DNA of 64,000 nt from Bremerella cremea (GTDB lineage: Bacteria; Planctomycetota; Planctomycetia; Pirellulales; Pirellulaceae): assembly GCF_003335505.1 (NCBI RefSeq), contig NZ_QPEX01000045.1:124001-188000 (forward strand), given 5' to 3'. The position numbers and the translations under genes are program-made. The notes beneath the pieces are model-generated. The model was not told where the DNA came from and did not search any database. It was given only the letters and a program-made list of their open reading frames with translations. Positions 17,192 through 25,708 of the stretch are shown in pieces; within the stretch, counting starts at the first letter, position 1, and every line of letters begins with the position of its first letter.

Positions 17192-18043
17192 ATGTCGCAA
17201 TTCCAGTTTCAAGCCACTTCGATCGTCGAGAACGTCCAACTGGCAACCCGTATTTATCGGGTTCGTTTCGAGGCCCCAGAGATCGCCGCCAAGATCAAGC
17301 CAGGCCAATTTGTCATGGTTCGGATCGGTGGCTGCTTCGATCCACTTCTAGGTCGGGCTTTCGCCTTGTACGACGTTATCATGAATGACAACGGCCAGCC
17401 AACCTACGTCGATGTCGTTTACCAGGTGCACGGCAAGTTAACCTCGCGGCTGAAACAGATGGAGCCTGGCCAGAAACTAGAAGTCTGGGGCCCACTGGGC
17501 AACGGATTCACCCTGCCAGAAACCGATCACCTGATCTTGGTGGCTGGTGGAATTGGACAAACGCCGTTCCTGGCTGTCGCCAAGCAGGTTTTCGGCCAGC
17601 AAGAATACGGGGCAGGGGAGAGCGACCTGGCCAAACCCAAGAAGGTCACCCTTTGCTATGGAGCCCGCACAGCGACCGATCTGGCAGGCCTAGACGACTT
17701 CCGCGCAACGGGCCTCGATCTGAAAATCTGCACCGATGACGGCAGTGCCGGTTATCACGGCCTGGTAACGGCCTTACTCGATCAAGCGATCGACGAAGAT
17801 CTGGGCCAATGCCATGTGCTGTGCTGTGGCCCTGAAAAGATGATGGAGGCGGTTAGCGAACTAACCCAAAAGCGAGATGTTCCGTGCCAAGTTTCCCTGG
17901 AAACACCTATGGCATGCGGGATTGGGATTTGCTTTACGTGTGTCGCCCCGGTTCGCCAAGCAGATGGAAGCTGGGACTACAAAAGAACTTGTGTTGAAGG
18001 CCCGATCTTCGATGCCTGCGAGATTGCCTGGGAAGAAGCCTAA
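17192..18043 (+). CDS. Dihydroorotate dehydrogenase electron-transfer subunit (PyrK-like)
   Basis: 283 residues. An N-terminal FAD domain (GRAFALYD, then HGKLTSRLKQMEPG) leads to an NAD-binding domain (LVAGGIGQTPFLAVAKQ, then CCGPEKMM) and a C-terminal 2Fe-2S cluster site with cysteines in CGIGICFTC and a fourth in KRTCVEGP. In the class 1B dihydroorotate dehydrogenase this subunit passes electrons from PyrD to NAD. No pyrD is adjacent, so the partner must be encoded elsewhere, or this could be a related ferredoxin-NADP reductase-type subunit. It follows the pseudouridine synthase by 28 bp. Confidence 0.88.
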   Translation: MSQFQFQATSIVENVQLATRIYRVRFEAPEIAAKIKPGQFVMVRIGGCFDPLLGRAFALYDVIMNDNGQPTYVDVVYQVHGKLTSRLKQMEPGQKLEVWGPLGNGFTLPETDHLILVAGGIGQTPFLAVAKQVFGQQEYGAGESDLAKPKKVTLCYGARTATDLAGLDDFRATGLDLKICTDDGSAGYHGLVTALLDQAIDEDLGQCHVLCCGPEKMMEAVSELTQKRDVPCQVSLETPMACGIGICFTCVAPVRQADGSWDYKRTCVEGPIFDACEIAWEEA

Positions 18044-18068
18044 GACCAAGCGGCTTCAAAACGAAAGA

Positions 18069-18110
18069 CGCCTCGCTGAGCAAAAGCACGGCGAGGCGAA
18101 ATAATTTTGA
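18069..18110. terminator. Hairpin between pyrK-like gene and rpsT, possible bidirectional terminator
   Basis: CGCCTCGC (18069-18076) pairs with GCGAGGCG (18091-18098) around a 14-nt loop, then AAATAATTTT. It lies 26 bp after the pyrK-like stop, between convergent genes. The T tract is interrupted, so strength is uncertain. Confidence 0.55.
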
Positions 18111-18158
18111 TGCCACTTGCATGTCGAGCTAATTCTAACGCCTACAGGGCCTCGAACC

Positions 18159-18178
18159 GGCGATCTGAAATGATCGCC
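18159..18178. repeat. 7-bp hairpin downstream of rpsT
   Basis: GGCGATC (18159-18165) and GATCGCC (18172-18178) pair around TGAAAT. It is about 40 bp past the rpsT stop on the minus strand with no T tract; it probably protects or ends the rpsT mRNA. Confidence 0.4.
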
Positions 18179-18220
18179 GATGAAGCTATAACCTGAGCGA
18201 GGCTTAGAACCACCTAGAGA

Positions 18221-18499
18221 CTAGGCAGAAGCTTTTTGCTTGGCAGTCTTAATGTGGTGCGACAAACGCGACTTGAGACGGGCGGTTGTCTTCGGGTGCA
18301 GGACCCGCTTCGCGCCGGCTTTGTCGAGTTTCTTCACCGTGGCGCGGAACTGTTCTTCTGCCTTCTCGAAATCGGCAGCGGAAACTGCTTCACGAACCTT
18401 GCGGATCGACGATCGGAGAGAGGACTTAACCGCACGGTTGTGTGTGCGGCGAACCACATTCTGGCGAAGACGTTTTTTGGCGCTCTTGGTATTGGGCAT
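18221..18499 (-). CDS. rpsT: 30S ribosomal protein bS20
   Basis: 92 residues, strongly basic, normal length. The start MPNTKSAKKRLRQNVVRRTH is the standard bS20 N-terminus, and the protein is one long helical hairpin rich in Lys and Arg. It binds 16S rRNA early in small-subunit assembly. It is a single gene, divergent in neither direction from a partner, with the TPR protein gene upstream on the same strand by 72 bp. In many bacteria S20 represses its own translation; no evidence for that can be read here. Confidence 0.97.
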   Translation of the reverse strand: MPNTKSAKKRLRQNVVRRTHNRAVKSSLRSSIRKVREAVSAADFEKAEEQFRATVKKLDKAGAKRVLHPKTTARLKSRLSHHIKTAKQKASA

Positions 18500-18571
18500 G
18501 GTTGAACCGGGTAATCGGAAACGAACAGTCCTTTGTCAGACTCTTATTAGAAGCTAATTATCATGCCGCAT

Positions 18572-20014
18572 TTACAGCAGTTTGTCTAGCCGTAGCTTCA
18601 CATCTTTGTAGGAAGCGTCCAATTTATGTAGCCGTTTGAGGTTCCGACTGGCCGAAACCCACTCTTTTAGCCCCTGAGCCAACACTCCGGCTCGATATAA
18701 AAGCAGCTTTAATCCGTCGGAACTCATGTTCTCTGAACGAGTTAGGCCTTCTTCATACGCCGCCAGAGCGGCCGCATACTGTTTTCGGGATTGCAGACAC
18801 TCTCCCTTACCTAAATAGCAAATTGGGAATAATTTATCGTCCGCTTGGGCTACTTCTTCAAACAATTGCTCGGCTTGCTCGAAATTGCCGACCCGTTTCA
18901 AGCGAACTGCAAGCTCATATTTCAACGCAACATCCCCCGGTTTGCGTTGATTTCGCTTCGAGTAAACCTCGAGTTCTATCCGGTTTAGGTCGTTTCGGGA
19001 CGTCTCGACAAGTTCCAGCAGCTCTGGCGCAGGGTTGGGCGTGGCGGCTGCCTGTTTTTCGGCCAAACGGAAGCGGTGGCGAGCTTTAACGATCAAAAGC
19101 TCTTCCCGCTTCTCGATCAATTCCAACGTATCGCCAAAATGGGTCAATGCCTGCTTTAGCACCTCGTCTGCCTCGAAGAATTTTCCTTCTTCGCAGCAAA
19201 GATCGATCAGCATAATGTAGTTGGACGAGACATCGGGATTGTTTTCGATTCGAGCTTTCAGCTTTTGCTTTTCCGTCAGCGGTCCCTTCGCCACCGGTGG
19301 GGCGGCCCCTCCCGCTTCTTCCTGGGCAGCTAATTGCTTTCGACGTAGTTTGGCGGCTTCTTCCGGGTCGATGCGGTTGGTCACCGTGGCTAGGCCCTGG
19401 GCGCGGCGTTCGCGGTCGATCGTCAACTGCGAGATCATCTTGTTTGCTTCATCATCGCCACGCTTCTTTTCCTCGATGAAATGCCACAACGAGATGGCTT
19501 GATCGAATTGGCCAACCTTTCCGAGGTAACGGGCACAGTGCCGCATCACTTCCATATCCCCAGGTGAGCCGTCCATGGCGTTCTTCATGTAACGCAGGCC
19601 AACTTCATTGAAGCGAAGTGCTGCACAAGCATCGACCATTGCCCTTAGTGTGACACTGTCGTAAGGATTATTCTTTAAAAGGTCGATTCCTTCCGAAATC
19701 ACCTCCAACCACTTCTTGGCCGCCAAGGCTTTCTTAACGCCTCCTTTGCCGCCAAATGCGGAGAAGACCGAGCCTTTTTTCTTCCCCTTGAACTTTAAGT
19801 CGAGGTTTTCGAACATCTTTTCGACGTAAACCAGGTTCGCTGGATCTCGTCGGCAGCATTCGCCCAGCAAGCTATGGGCATAGTCGTAGTCGTACTTCGG
19901 CTTGCTCATCATTTGCGATGCATGCTCGTAAAGCTGCTGCAAACGCTTTCTTAGTGCTGGCGAAACTTCGTAGTTAGATTCTTCAGGAGTCGTAGAACTT
20001 GCACCGTCAGACAT
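18572..20014 (-). CDS. Tetratricopeptide-repeat scaffold protein
   Basis: 480 residues, no signal peptide and no membrane segment. Helix-pair repeats of TPR type run through the whole length, clearest in the middle (NYIMLIDLCCEEGKFFEADE) and toward the C-terminus (ALKYELAVRLKRVGNFEQAE and SRKQYAAALAAYEEGL). A K/G-rich linker (about residues 75-93) and a charged segment near 200-240 (EEAAKLRRKQLAAQEEAGG) break the repeats. Probably a cytoplasmic protein-protein interaction module; partner unknown. It sits 72 bp upstream of rpsT on the same strand, which may or may not mean co-transcription. Confidence 0.85.
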   Translation of the reverse strand: MSDGASSTTPEESNYEVSPALRKRLQQLYEHASQMMSKPKYDYDYAHSLLGECCRRDPANLVYVEKMFENLDLKFKGKKKGSVFSAFGGKGGVKKALAAKKWLEVISEGIDLLKNNPYDSVTLRAMVDACAALRFNEVGLRYMKNAMDGSPGDMEVMRHCARYLGKVGQFDQAISLWHFIEEKKRGDDEANKMISQLTIDRERRAQGLATVTNRIDPEEAAKLRRKQLAAQEEAGGAAPPVAKGPLTEKQKLKARIENNPDVSSNYIMLIDLCCEEGKFFEADEVLKQALTHFGDTLELIEKREELLIVKARHRFRLAEKQAAATPNPAPELLELVETSRNDLNRIELEVYSKRNQRKPGDVALKYELAVRLKRVGNFEQAEQLFEEVAQADDKLFPICYLGKGECLQSRKQYAAALAAYEEGLTRSENMSSDGLKLLLYRAGVLAQGLKEWVSASRNLKRLHKLDASYKDVKLRLDKLL

Positions 20015-20181
20015 AAGCTATGGCCATATCGAATCGAAAACGGGGGGGTGAAAAGGGGTGCCAGCCAAGCACCATAATCCGTTACTTCTATTGTATCAAC
20101 CGCTTCCGTTACGAGGGGGATTCGTCTTAAATTCATGTTGGACCAAAACTTCGCATACAAAGCGTCAATTGAGGGATTTCC

Positions 20182-21726
20182 GTGACACCCATCTCAACCC
20201 AGCCTGAGGCTCAATCCCCAGGAACTGTTTACCTGGTCGGCAGTGGGCCTGGCGATCCTGGGCTTTTGACCTGGCGCGGCATCTGCTGCCTGAGAAAAGC
20301 CGATGTCGTTCTGTACGATTACCTGAGCAATCCGGAACTGCTGCACTACGTTTCGCCTCATGCCGAAAGGCACTGCCTAGGTAGCCACGCCGAACGCAAA
20401 TTGTGGACGCAAGCTCAAATCAACGCTCAGATGGTGGCCCATGCCCAGCAAGGGAAAACGGTCGTACGGCTGAAAAGTGGCGATCCAACCGTCTTCGCCC
20501 GGGCCGCCGAAGAAGTCGCCGCCCTCCGTCAGCATGATATTCCGTTTCAAATTGTCCCTGGTATTACCGCCGCATTGGCCGCCAGCGCGTATGCTGGTAT
20601 TCCGCTAACCCATTCCGATCATGCTTCGGCGGTCGCCTTTGTGACTGGTCATGAAAAGCCTGGCAAAGATGGTTCAACCATCGACTTTGGGGCGCTCGCA
20701 AGTTTTCCGGGCACGCTGGTTTTCTACATGGGCGTCACGACCGCTCCTCAGTGGAGTGCGCAACTCATCGAGCACGGCAAATCGGCAGACACTCCTTGTG
20801 CGATTATCCGCCGCTGTAGTTGGCCTGATCAAGAAACGTTCCGCTGCACCTTAGGCGAGCTTCCGAGCCTACTTCATTCTGGTTCGAAGATTCGCCCGCC
20901 GGTTATCACGGTGGTCGGCGAAGTGGCAGCCGACCGCAGTATTCCCAATTGGTTCGAGCAGCGACCACTATTCGGTCACTCTTTCCTAGTGACGCGGCCA
21001 GAGCATCAAGCTTTCAGCTTACAGCAGCAACTTGCCGAACTGGGGGCAGAGATTGTGCTTCAGCCCTCGATCGCGATTGGTCCAGCCCACGACCAAGAGC
21101 CGCTCGATGCTGCGATTGAAAATCTGCAATCGTTTCAATGGGTCGTTTTCTCTAGCGCAAACGGGGTGACCTTCTTTATTCAACGGCTCAAGCAACTTGG
21201 CTTCGACTACCGTCGGCTTGGTCACGTGAAGTTTGCTGCAATCGGACCAGGAACCGCCGACCAGCTTCGCTCGTTTGGATTCCATACCGACATCTTGCCG
21301 GAAGATTATCGCGCCGAATCGCTAGTCGATGCGTTAAGCGACACCGTTAAGCAGCAGCACGTGCTACTCATTCGGGCTTCTCGCGGCAGGGACGTCCTTC
21401 CCAAAGGGCTCGCCGCGGCCGGAGCCCACGTCACGGAAGTCATCGCCTATCAAAGCGACGACGTCACCCAGCCGGCACCAGAAGTCGAGCGACGCCTCAG
21501 CGGGCGTGGTGTCGATTGGATTATTGTTACCAGCAGCGCGATTGCCCGGGCCACGGCCCAGTTGATGCCCCAAGCCATGCAGCGCAGCAAGCTGGTCAGC
21601 ATCAGCCCGATCACTTCCGATACGCTACGAGAACTCGGCTACGAGCCGACCGTCGAGGCTAAGGTCTTTACGATGGACGGTATTGTCGAAGCAATCTTGG
21701 CGTATGTGGCAGAGAAGAACACGTAG
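20182..21726 (+). CDS. cobA-hemD: Uroporphyrinogen-III C-methyltransferase / uroporphyrinogen-III synthase fusion
   Basis: 514 residues from a GTG at 20182. The first half (to about 255) is the SAM uroporphyrinogen-III methyltransferase: VYLVGSGPGDPGLLTWRG, RLKSGDPTVFARAAEE and PGITAALAASAYAGIPLTH are its diagnostic motifs. The second half (about 265-510) is a HemD-type synthase: FLVTRPEHQAFSLQQQL near its start, VVFSSANGVTFFIQRL, and a C-terminal TSSAIARATAQL. The fusion makes uroporphyrinogen III from hydroxymethylbilane and then precorrin-2, the branch point to siroheme and cobalamin. This would serve the siroheme reductase at 8.7 kb. The fusion is common in several phyla. Confidence 0.95.
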   Translation: MTPISTQPEAQSPGTVYLVGSGPGDPGLLTWRGICCLRKADVVLYDYLSNPELLHYVSPHAERHCLGSHAERKLWTQAQINAQMVAHAQQGKTVVRLKSGDPTVFARAAEEVAALRQHDIPFQIVPGITAALAASAYAGIPLTHSDHASAVAFVTGHEKPGKDGSTIDFGALASFPGTLVFYMGVTTAPQWSAQLIEHGKSADTPCAIIRRCSWPDQETFRCTLGELPSLLHSGSKIRPPVITVVGEVAADRSIPNWFEQRPLFGHSFLVTRPEHQAFSLQQQLAELGAEIVLQPSIAIGPAHDQEPLDAAIENLQSFQWVVFSSANGVTFFIQRLKQLGFDYRRLGHVKFAAIGPGTADQLRSFGFHTDILPEDYRAESLVDALSDTVKQQHVLLIRASRGRDVLPKGLAAAGAHVTEVIAYQSDDVTQPAPEVERRLSGRGVDWIIVTSSAIARATAQLMPQAMQRSKLVSISPITSDTLRELGYEPTVEAKVFTMDGIVEAILAYVAEKNT

Positions 21727-21754
21727 CGTGTTTCTGCGTTTGCCGTGAACGTTG

Positions 21755-21777
21755 TCGCCTGATGCGAAGCAAGGCGA
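21755..21777. terminator. Hairpin between convergent genes
   Basis: TCGCCT (21755-21760) pairs with AGGCGA (21772-21777), with partial extension outward. It lies between the cobA-hemD stop and the stop of the minus-strand cyclase-like gene. No clear T tract on either side. Confidence 0.35.
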
Positions 21778-21789
21778 ACGGCCAATTGC

Positions 21790-22848
21790 CTAACGCTGAT
21801 AGATCGGTAGATAACCGAGATCCAGCTGCATCATGATCAGATTACAAGCCGTCACATAGATGGGCCCGATGCTACTATCTTCCCAGTATCCTTCGCTATT
21901 TTGCTCGGCAGTAATGCGGTCGTACAGGCGGTTGCGGAAAACTTCCCACAAGCTTTTATCCTCGTTCCCTTCGCGATAAACGACCTGAGAATAGTACAAG
22001 TACGAGTAGTGCCAGTGGCTGAACGCCTGGGCTTGGGACTGAATTTGATAGAGATTCTTCTTGCAATATTCCAGCATCTTATCGACGACGTTGGTTTTCG
22101 ATTCACCTGCATTTTGCAGGCAGCAAATCGAAGCGGCCGTAATCGCCGGGCGGGAAGTTCCTCGGTTTTTCGAGCTATACGAGATCCCACCGTCAGGGTT
22201 TTGGCAGTCGTAAATGTACTTCTTGGCGTTATCGACGACCTCGGATGGTACAGGAATGCCTGCATTACGGCAGCCCCGTAGCCCTTGCACCTGGGTAATC
22301 GTGGTTGACCCTTCGTCGAAGTCGTTACCGTCCTTCGCACTGATATAGCCCCAGCCGCCAGATTGGGTCTGAGCCGAGACACTGAATTCGACGGCTTTGT
22401 TGAGAATTTTAATCAAATCTTGACGCCGGAACTCGTCTTCTTCCTCGCCGAGAACTTGCGAGAGAAATAGCATCGAGAAGCCGTGCCCATAGGTATAACG
22501 GTTATCGGTTAGCGGATCGCCAATCAAACCGTTAGGGCGTGCCTTCGAAACGAGAAATTCGACTGCTCGACGCAGGTTCTCCGCATACGGCCCCTGCATG
22601 GTTGTCGAGCCGGAAGCACACAGTGCGATGCCAGCCAGAGCCGTCATTGCCGTCGGATAGTTAGCTGCCGTCCAATGCCCTAAACGAGATTGCGTGCGAG
22701 CGACCCAGGCCAAACCTTTTTCGACACAGGCTCCCCAAGTACGACGTTGCGAATCGGAAGGAGGGGCAGCAAACAACTGAGGGGAAACTGCGGCGGCAGA
22801 CAAACCACCCAACAATCCCAACATCCGTCGACGATTCAAACTCTGCAC
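21790..22848 (-). CDS. Secreted squalene-cyclase/prenyltransferase-repeat protein
   Basis: 352 residues from a GTG at 22848 preceded by GGGAGG at good spacing. The N-terminus has a twin-arginine-like signal (NRRRMLGLLGG, then a hydrophobic run to LFA), so export through Tat, whose TatC is encoded at 13.2 kb, is plausible. The mature part is an alpha-alpha barrel with QW-like repeats: GGWGYISAKDGNDFDEGST, NPDGGISYSS and AEQNSEGYWED. Such proteins resemble terpene cyclases and prenyltransferase beta subunits but lack the DXDD cyclase motif, so enzymatic cyclisation is unlikely. Function unknown; common in planctomycetes as secreted proteins. Confidence 0.87.
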   Translation of the reverse strand: MQSLNRRRMLGLLGGLSAAAVSPQLFAAPPSDSQRRTWGACVEKGLAWVARTQSRLGHWTAANYPTAMTALAGIALCASGSTTMQGPYAENLRRAVEFLVSKARPNGLIGDPLTDNRYTYGHGFSMLFLSQVLGEEEDEFRRQDLIKILNKAVEFSVSAQTQSGGWGYISAKDGNDFDEGSTTITQVQGLRGCRNAGIPVPSEVVDNAKKYIYDCQNPDGGISYSSKNRGTSRPAITAASICCLQNAGESKTNVVDKMLEYCKKNLYQIQSQAQAFSHWHYSYLYYSQVVYREGNEDKSLWEVFRNRLYDRITAEQNSEGYWEDSSIGPIYVTACNLIMMQLDLGYLPIYQR

Positions 22849-22996
22849 TTGCTACCTCCCGTGGTTCGCTATGGCTTTCCCCTATTTTTCCCGCTGGCGC
22901 ACGCGCCGTCTAGCAAACTTTGGCTTATTCAGAGAGTTAAAGCGACAAGTCGTGCTAATTTTTGTCCAATCGATCGCATTCAGCAAATCGTGGACA

Positions 22997-23179
22997 CTAC
23001 TTCTGTTCGGTGAAGGTCGTGTAAGCCAGAAACCCAAGCACGCCGGCACAAATGATGAACGCAATGTCCATTATCATGCTGACCCCACCAAAGGGGATGC
23101 CAGCCACAAGGTCGAGCGCGAATATCAAGAGTAGGAGAACGGCGATCACCATTCCCACAATCGTCAGCGCTTTCGACAT
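22997..23179 (-). CDS. Small two-TM membrane protein, unknown
   Basis: 60 residues from the ATG at 23179, chosen over one at 23197 because AGGAG lies 6-7 nt upstream. Two hydrophobic helices (about 5-26 and 33-53) are joined by a short loop with GIPFGG, ending in a polar TTFTEQK tail. I believe short proteins of this pattern recur in planctomycetes but cannot name a family. Isolated gene, 148 bp from the cyclase-like gene on the same strand. Confidence 0.65.
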   Translation of the reverse strand: MSKALTIVGMVIAVLLLLIFALDLVAGIPFGGVSMIMDIAFIICAGVLGFLAYTTFTEQK

Positions 23180-23465
23180 TAGCAACTCCTGGAGCAAATC
23201 AGCGGAACGCTACGGTAGTGAAGAGGAAAATTTTGACCAATTTATCCAGTCCATCCAGTATACCTCGTTCTATCGAGATGTCACCTGGACGATTGGAAGT
23301 CGTCTCGAAATGAGGCGAAAGGCAGTAGCCACATCCTGGGCTGGTGTTGGCAAAATGGAAAAGTCTCTACAGTGGTAAGTTACCAGCCCTGATGAAAAAC
23401 GTCTTAATTTAAGTCGTAACTATATTTCCAACAAGTCTTTCAGTCGATCATAAAAGAAGCTTTTC

Positions 23466-24626
23466 ATGACGTTTTCCGACGATTCGCGGTGGCAAGCGTT
23501 CCGCCAAGCGATGCCAGTGACCCAAAAATGGGCCTATTTCGACCACGCAGCGGTTGCTCCATTACCCCAAACGACCGCCGAATCGATCACAAACTGGTGC
23601 CAACAGGCAGCTCACGAAGGTGACACAGTTTGGCTGAGCTGGGAACAAGCGATCGAAAAAACAAGGGAATCGGGTGCCAAGCTGATGGGTGCCCACCCGG
23701 ATGAGATCGCGTTGGTTAGTAACACGACCCAAGGAATCAATATTGTCGCGGAAGGTATCTCTTGGAAACCTGGCGACAATCTAGTAGTTTTGGGGAATGA
23801 GTTCCCCTCGAACCTTTATCCGTGGCTGCATCAACAAGCCAAAGGCGTCGAAGTTCGGGTTATTCCGGTAGAAGGGGTTGAACCTGATCTCAGCCGGATT
23901 GCCGAGGCCTGTGACACCAACACGCGAATTCTGACCATCAGCTGGGTCAGTTACAAGACAGGCTGGCGAATCGATCCCGCCACATTGGCAAAAATTGCCC
24001 ACGATGCCGGGGCCTTGTTCTTTCTCGATGCCATTCAAGGGATGGGCGTCTTTCCGCTGGATGTCCGGTCTGCCGATATCGACTTCCTGGCCGCCGATGG
24101 CCACAAGTGGATGCTCGGCCCAGAAGGGGCAGGGCTGTTCTACTGCAAACAGGAACTGCTCGACGAACTGCACCCGATTGGTGTGGGTTGGAACAGCGTG
24201 GCCGACCGGAAGAACTTCGACAAGACCGACCTTACTTTCCGCCCGACGGCAGCACGCTACGAAGGGGGCTCGCAGAATATGCCTGGCTTGATTGGCCTGG
24301 GGGCGAGCTTAGATCTTTTACTAGAATATGGTGCCGGCCCTCAGACATCAGCCATCGGCGAGCGAGTGCTGCAAGTTACCGATTGGGCCTGCGAGGCGCT
24401 GACGAACGCTGGTGCCAAGCTGATCACCAGCCGGGCAGGGGACGAACGCTCAAGCATCGTTTCGTTTCAGGTCCCTGGTAAGCTACCACAAGCATTAAGG
24501 GCGGCTGGCCAGAAAATGGGGGTGAACTTTAGCGTTCGTGGTGACTTCGTGCGGCTCAGCCCACATGCCTACAACAATCAAGCCGATATCGCACGTTTAG
24601 TAGAAACCCTGGCTGCCGTCGAGTAA
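23466..24626 (+). CDS. Class V aminotransferase / cysteine desulfurase-like enzyme
   Basis: 386 residues with the fold type I PLP layout of class V enzymes. The cofactor Lys is in AADGHKWMLGPEGAG, preceded by the Asp-containing FFLDAIQGMGVFPLDV, and EIALVSNTTQGINIVAEG is the phosphate-binding region. The family covers cysteine desulfurases, isopenicillin-N-epimerase-like enzymes and kynureninase-like proteins. No desulfurase active-site Cys loop is evident near residue 325, so a lyase or epimerase-like role is as likely. It is followed after about 100 bp by coaD; no Fe-S assembly genes are adjacent. Confidence 0.85.
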   Translation: MTFSDDSRWQAFRQAMPVTQKWAYFDHAAVAPLPQTTAESITNWCQQAAHEGDTVWLSWEQAIEKTRESGAKLMGAHPDEIALVSNTTQGINIVAEGISWKPGDNLVVLGNEFPSNLYPWLHQQAKGVEVRVIPVEGVEPDLSRIAEACDTNTRILTISWVSYKTGWRIDPATLAKIAHDAGALFFLDAIQGMGVFPLDVRSADIDFLAADGHKWMLGPEGAGLFYCKQELLDELHPIGVGWNSVADRKNFDKTDLTFRPTAARYEGGSQNMPGLIGLGASLDLLLEYGAGPQTSAIGERVLQVTDWACEALTNAGAKLITSRAGDERSSIVSFQVPGKLPQALRAAGQKMGVNFSVRGDFVRLSPHAYNNQADIARLVETLAAVE

Positions 24627-24728
24627 GCTTTCTGCAGGCAGCGACAGTCGTTGAATTAGGTACGGCTTCCTTTGGTTCGCTCTTCCTGATTTTTTTTCAC
24701 CTTCAAGCTTTGCTTTTTGGAATTGTTG

Positions 24729-25232
24729 ATGGCGGACAGCAACCGAATCGCCGTTTATGTTGGGTCGTTCGATCCGATTACTCTGGGACATCTCAACTTG
24801 ATCGAGCGGAGCAGCAAGCTGGTCGATCGCTTGATTGTCGGCATTGGGGTCAATGCTGAGAAAAATGGGCTTTTTGGTCCAGAAGAACGCATCGACCTGG
24901 TCCAAAAGGTGACGGCCGACATGCCGAATGTCGAAACCCAAACGTTCGACGGACTGGCGGTCGAATTCGTACGTAGCGTTGGCGCCCACGTCATGATTCG
25001 CGGCATTCGCCCGCTGACTGACATCGCTGGCGAATTCACGATGATGATGGCCAACCGCAAGCTAGACTCCGGAATCGAAACCATCTTCCTGATGGCAGAC
25101 GAAGAATACGGTCACGTTTCCAGTTCGCTGCTAAAACAGATCACCCCACTGGCCAACGACGAGCAACTACAGAAGTTTGTTCCAGCTTCGATTATCCCTG
25201 ACCTACGGGCCAAGTTTGCAGCAGGAAAGTAG
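24729..25232 (+). CDS. coaD: Phosphopantetheine adenylyltransferase
   Basis: 167 residues from the ATG at 24729; TTG codons just upstream are in frame but weak. The protein opens RIAVYVGSFDPITLGHLNLI, with the nucleotidyltransferase T-x-G-H motif in TLGH. VMIRGIRPLTDIAGEF and the C-terminal HVSSSLLKQIT (the ISSTxxR-type motif) complete the active site. It transfers AMP to 4'-phosphopantetheine, the fourth step of coenzyme A synthesis. The next gene, a lipoprotein, starts 5 bp after the stop, suggesting an operon of convenience. Confidence 0.96.
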   Translation: MADSNRIAVYVGSFDPITLGHLNLIERSSKLVDRLIVGIGVNAEKNGLFGPEERIDLVQKVTADMPNVETQTFDGLAVEFVRSVGAHVMIRGIRPLTDIAGEFTMMMANRKLDSGIETIFLMADEEYGHVSSSLLKQITPLANDEQLQKFVPASIIPDLRAKFAAGK

Positions 25233-25237
25233 CCAAG

Positions 25238-25708
25238 ATGGCTTTGCCTTTGCGAATTGTCAATCTGATGCTGGTTTCGGCATTAGCTACTGTGGCAGGC
25301 TGTCGCCTGGCTTCTTCCGCTCCAGATCCACATTGGTTGGCAGACTTCCAAAAGGCAGATGGCATCATGATTAAGACCAATCATGGTCAGCGAACCATTG
25401 CCCATCCCGACGCAGTCGCTCGCCTGGAACGCATCTATGCTGAAGCCAAGTGGAAACCGTACCGAGACACGTTGCCTGGTAATCTCGGCCAACAAAAGAT
25501 TGTTTTGCTCGATGGTAAAGCAGATCTAAGACACTTCAGCTACACCGGGGCATTGTGGGAAAGTACTTCCTACACCGAGCAACGTACCGCTGCTTTGTCG
25601 GAAGAAGATCGCAAGTGGTTGGAATTTCTCTTTGCGATGATTCCTCAAAAGGATAAAGCTGAGAGCGCCGAATCTCGGGACGAACCCTCTGAGAAGGACG
25701 CGTTTTAG
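25238..25708 (+). CDS. Small lipoprotein, unknown function
   Basis: 156 residues with a signal peptide ending in a lipobox (ATVAGC, Cys at about 22). The mature part is mixed alpha/beta with no domain I recognise; the C-terminal 25 residues are acidic and Ser/Glu/Lys-rich. It starts 5 bp after coaD and its stop overlaps the stop of the convergent Tim44/TerB gene by 4 bp, so there is no room for a dedicated terminator between them. Confidence 0.7.
   Translation: MALPLRIVNLMLVSALATVAGCRLASSAPDPHWLADFQKADGIMIKTNHGQRTIAHPDAVARLERIYAEAKWKPYRDTLPGNLGQQKIVLLDGKADLRHFSYTGALWESTSYTEQRTAALSEEDRKWLEFLFAMIPQKDKAESAESRDEPSEKDAF

Noticed and set aside
18121-18215. Sequence with GGTTCGAGGCCC on the minus strand, like a tRNA T arm
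   Set aside because: The flanking bases do not form a T stem and there is no matching acceptor or anticodon arm; only one simple hairpin is present.
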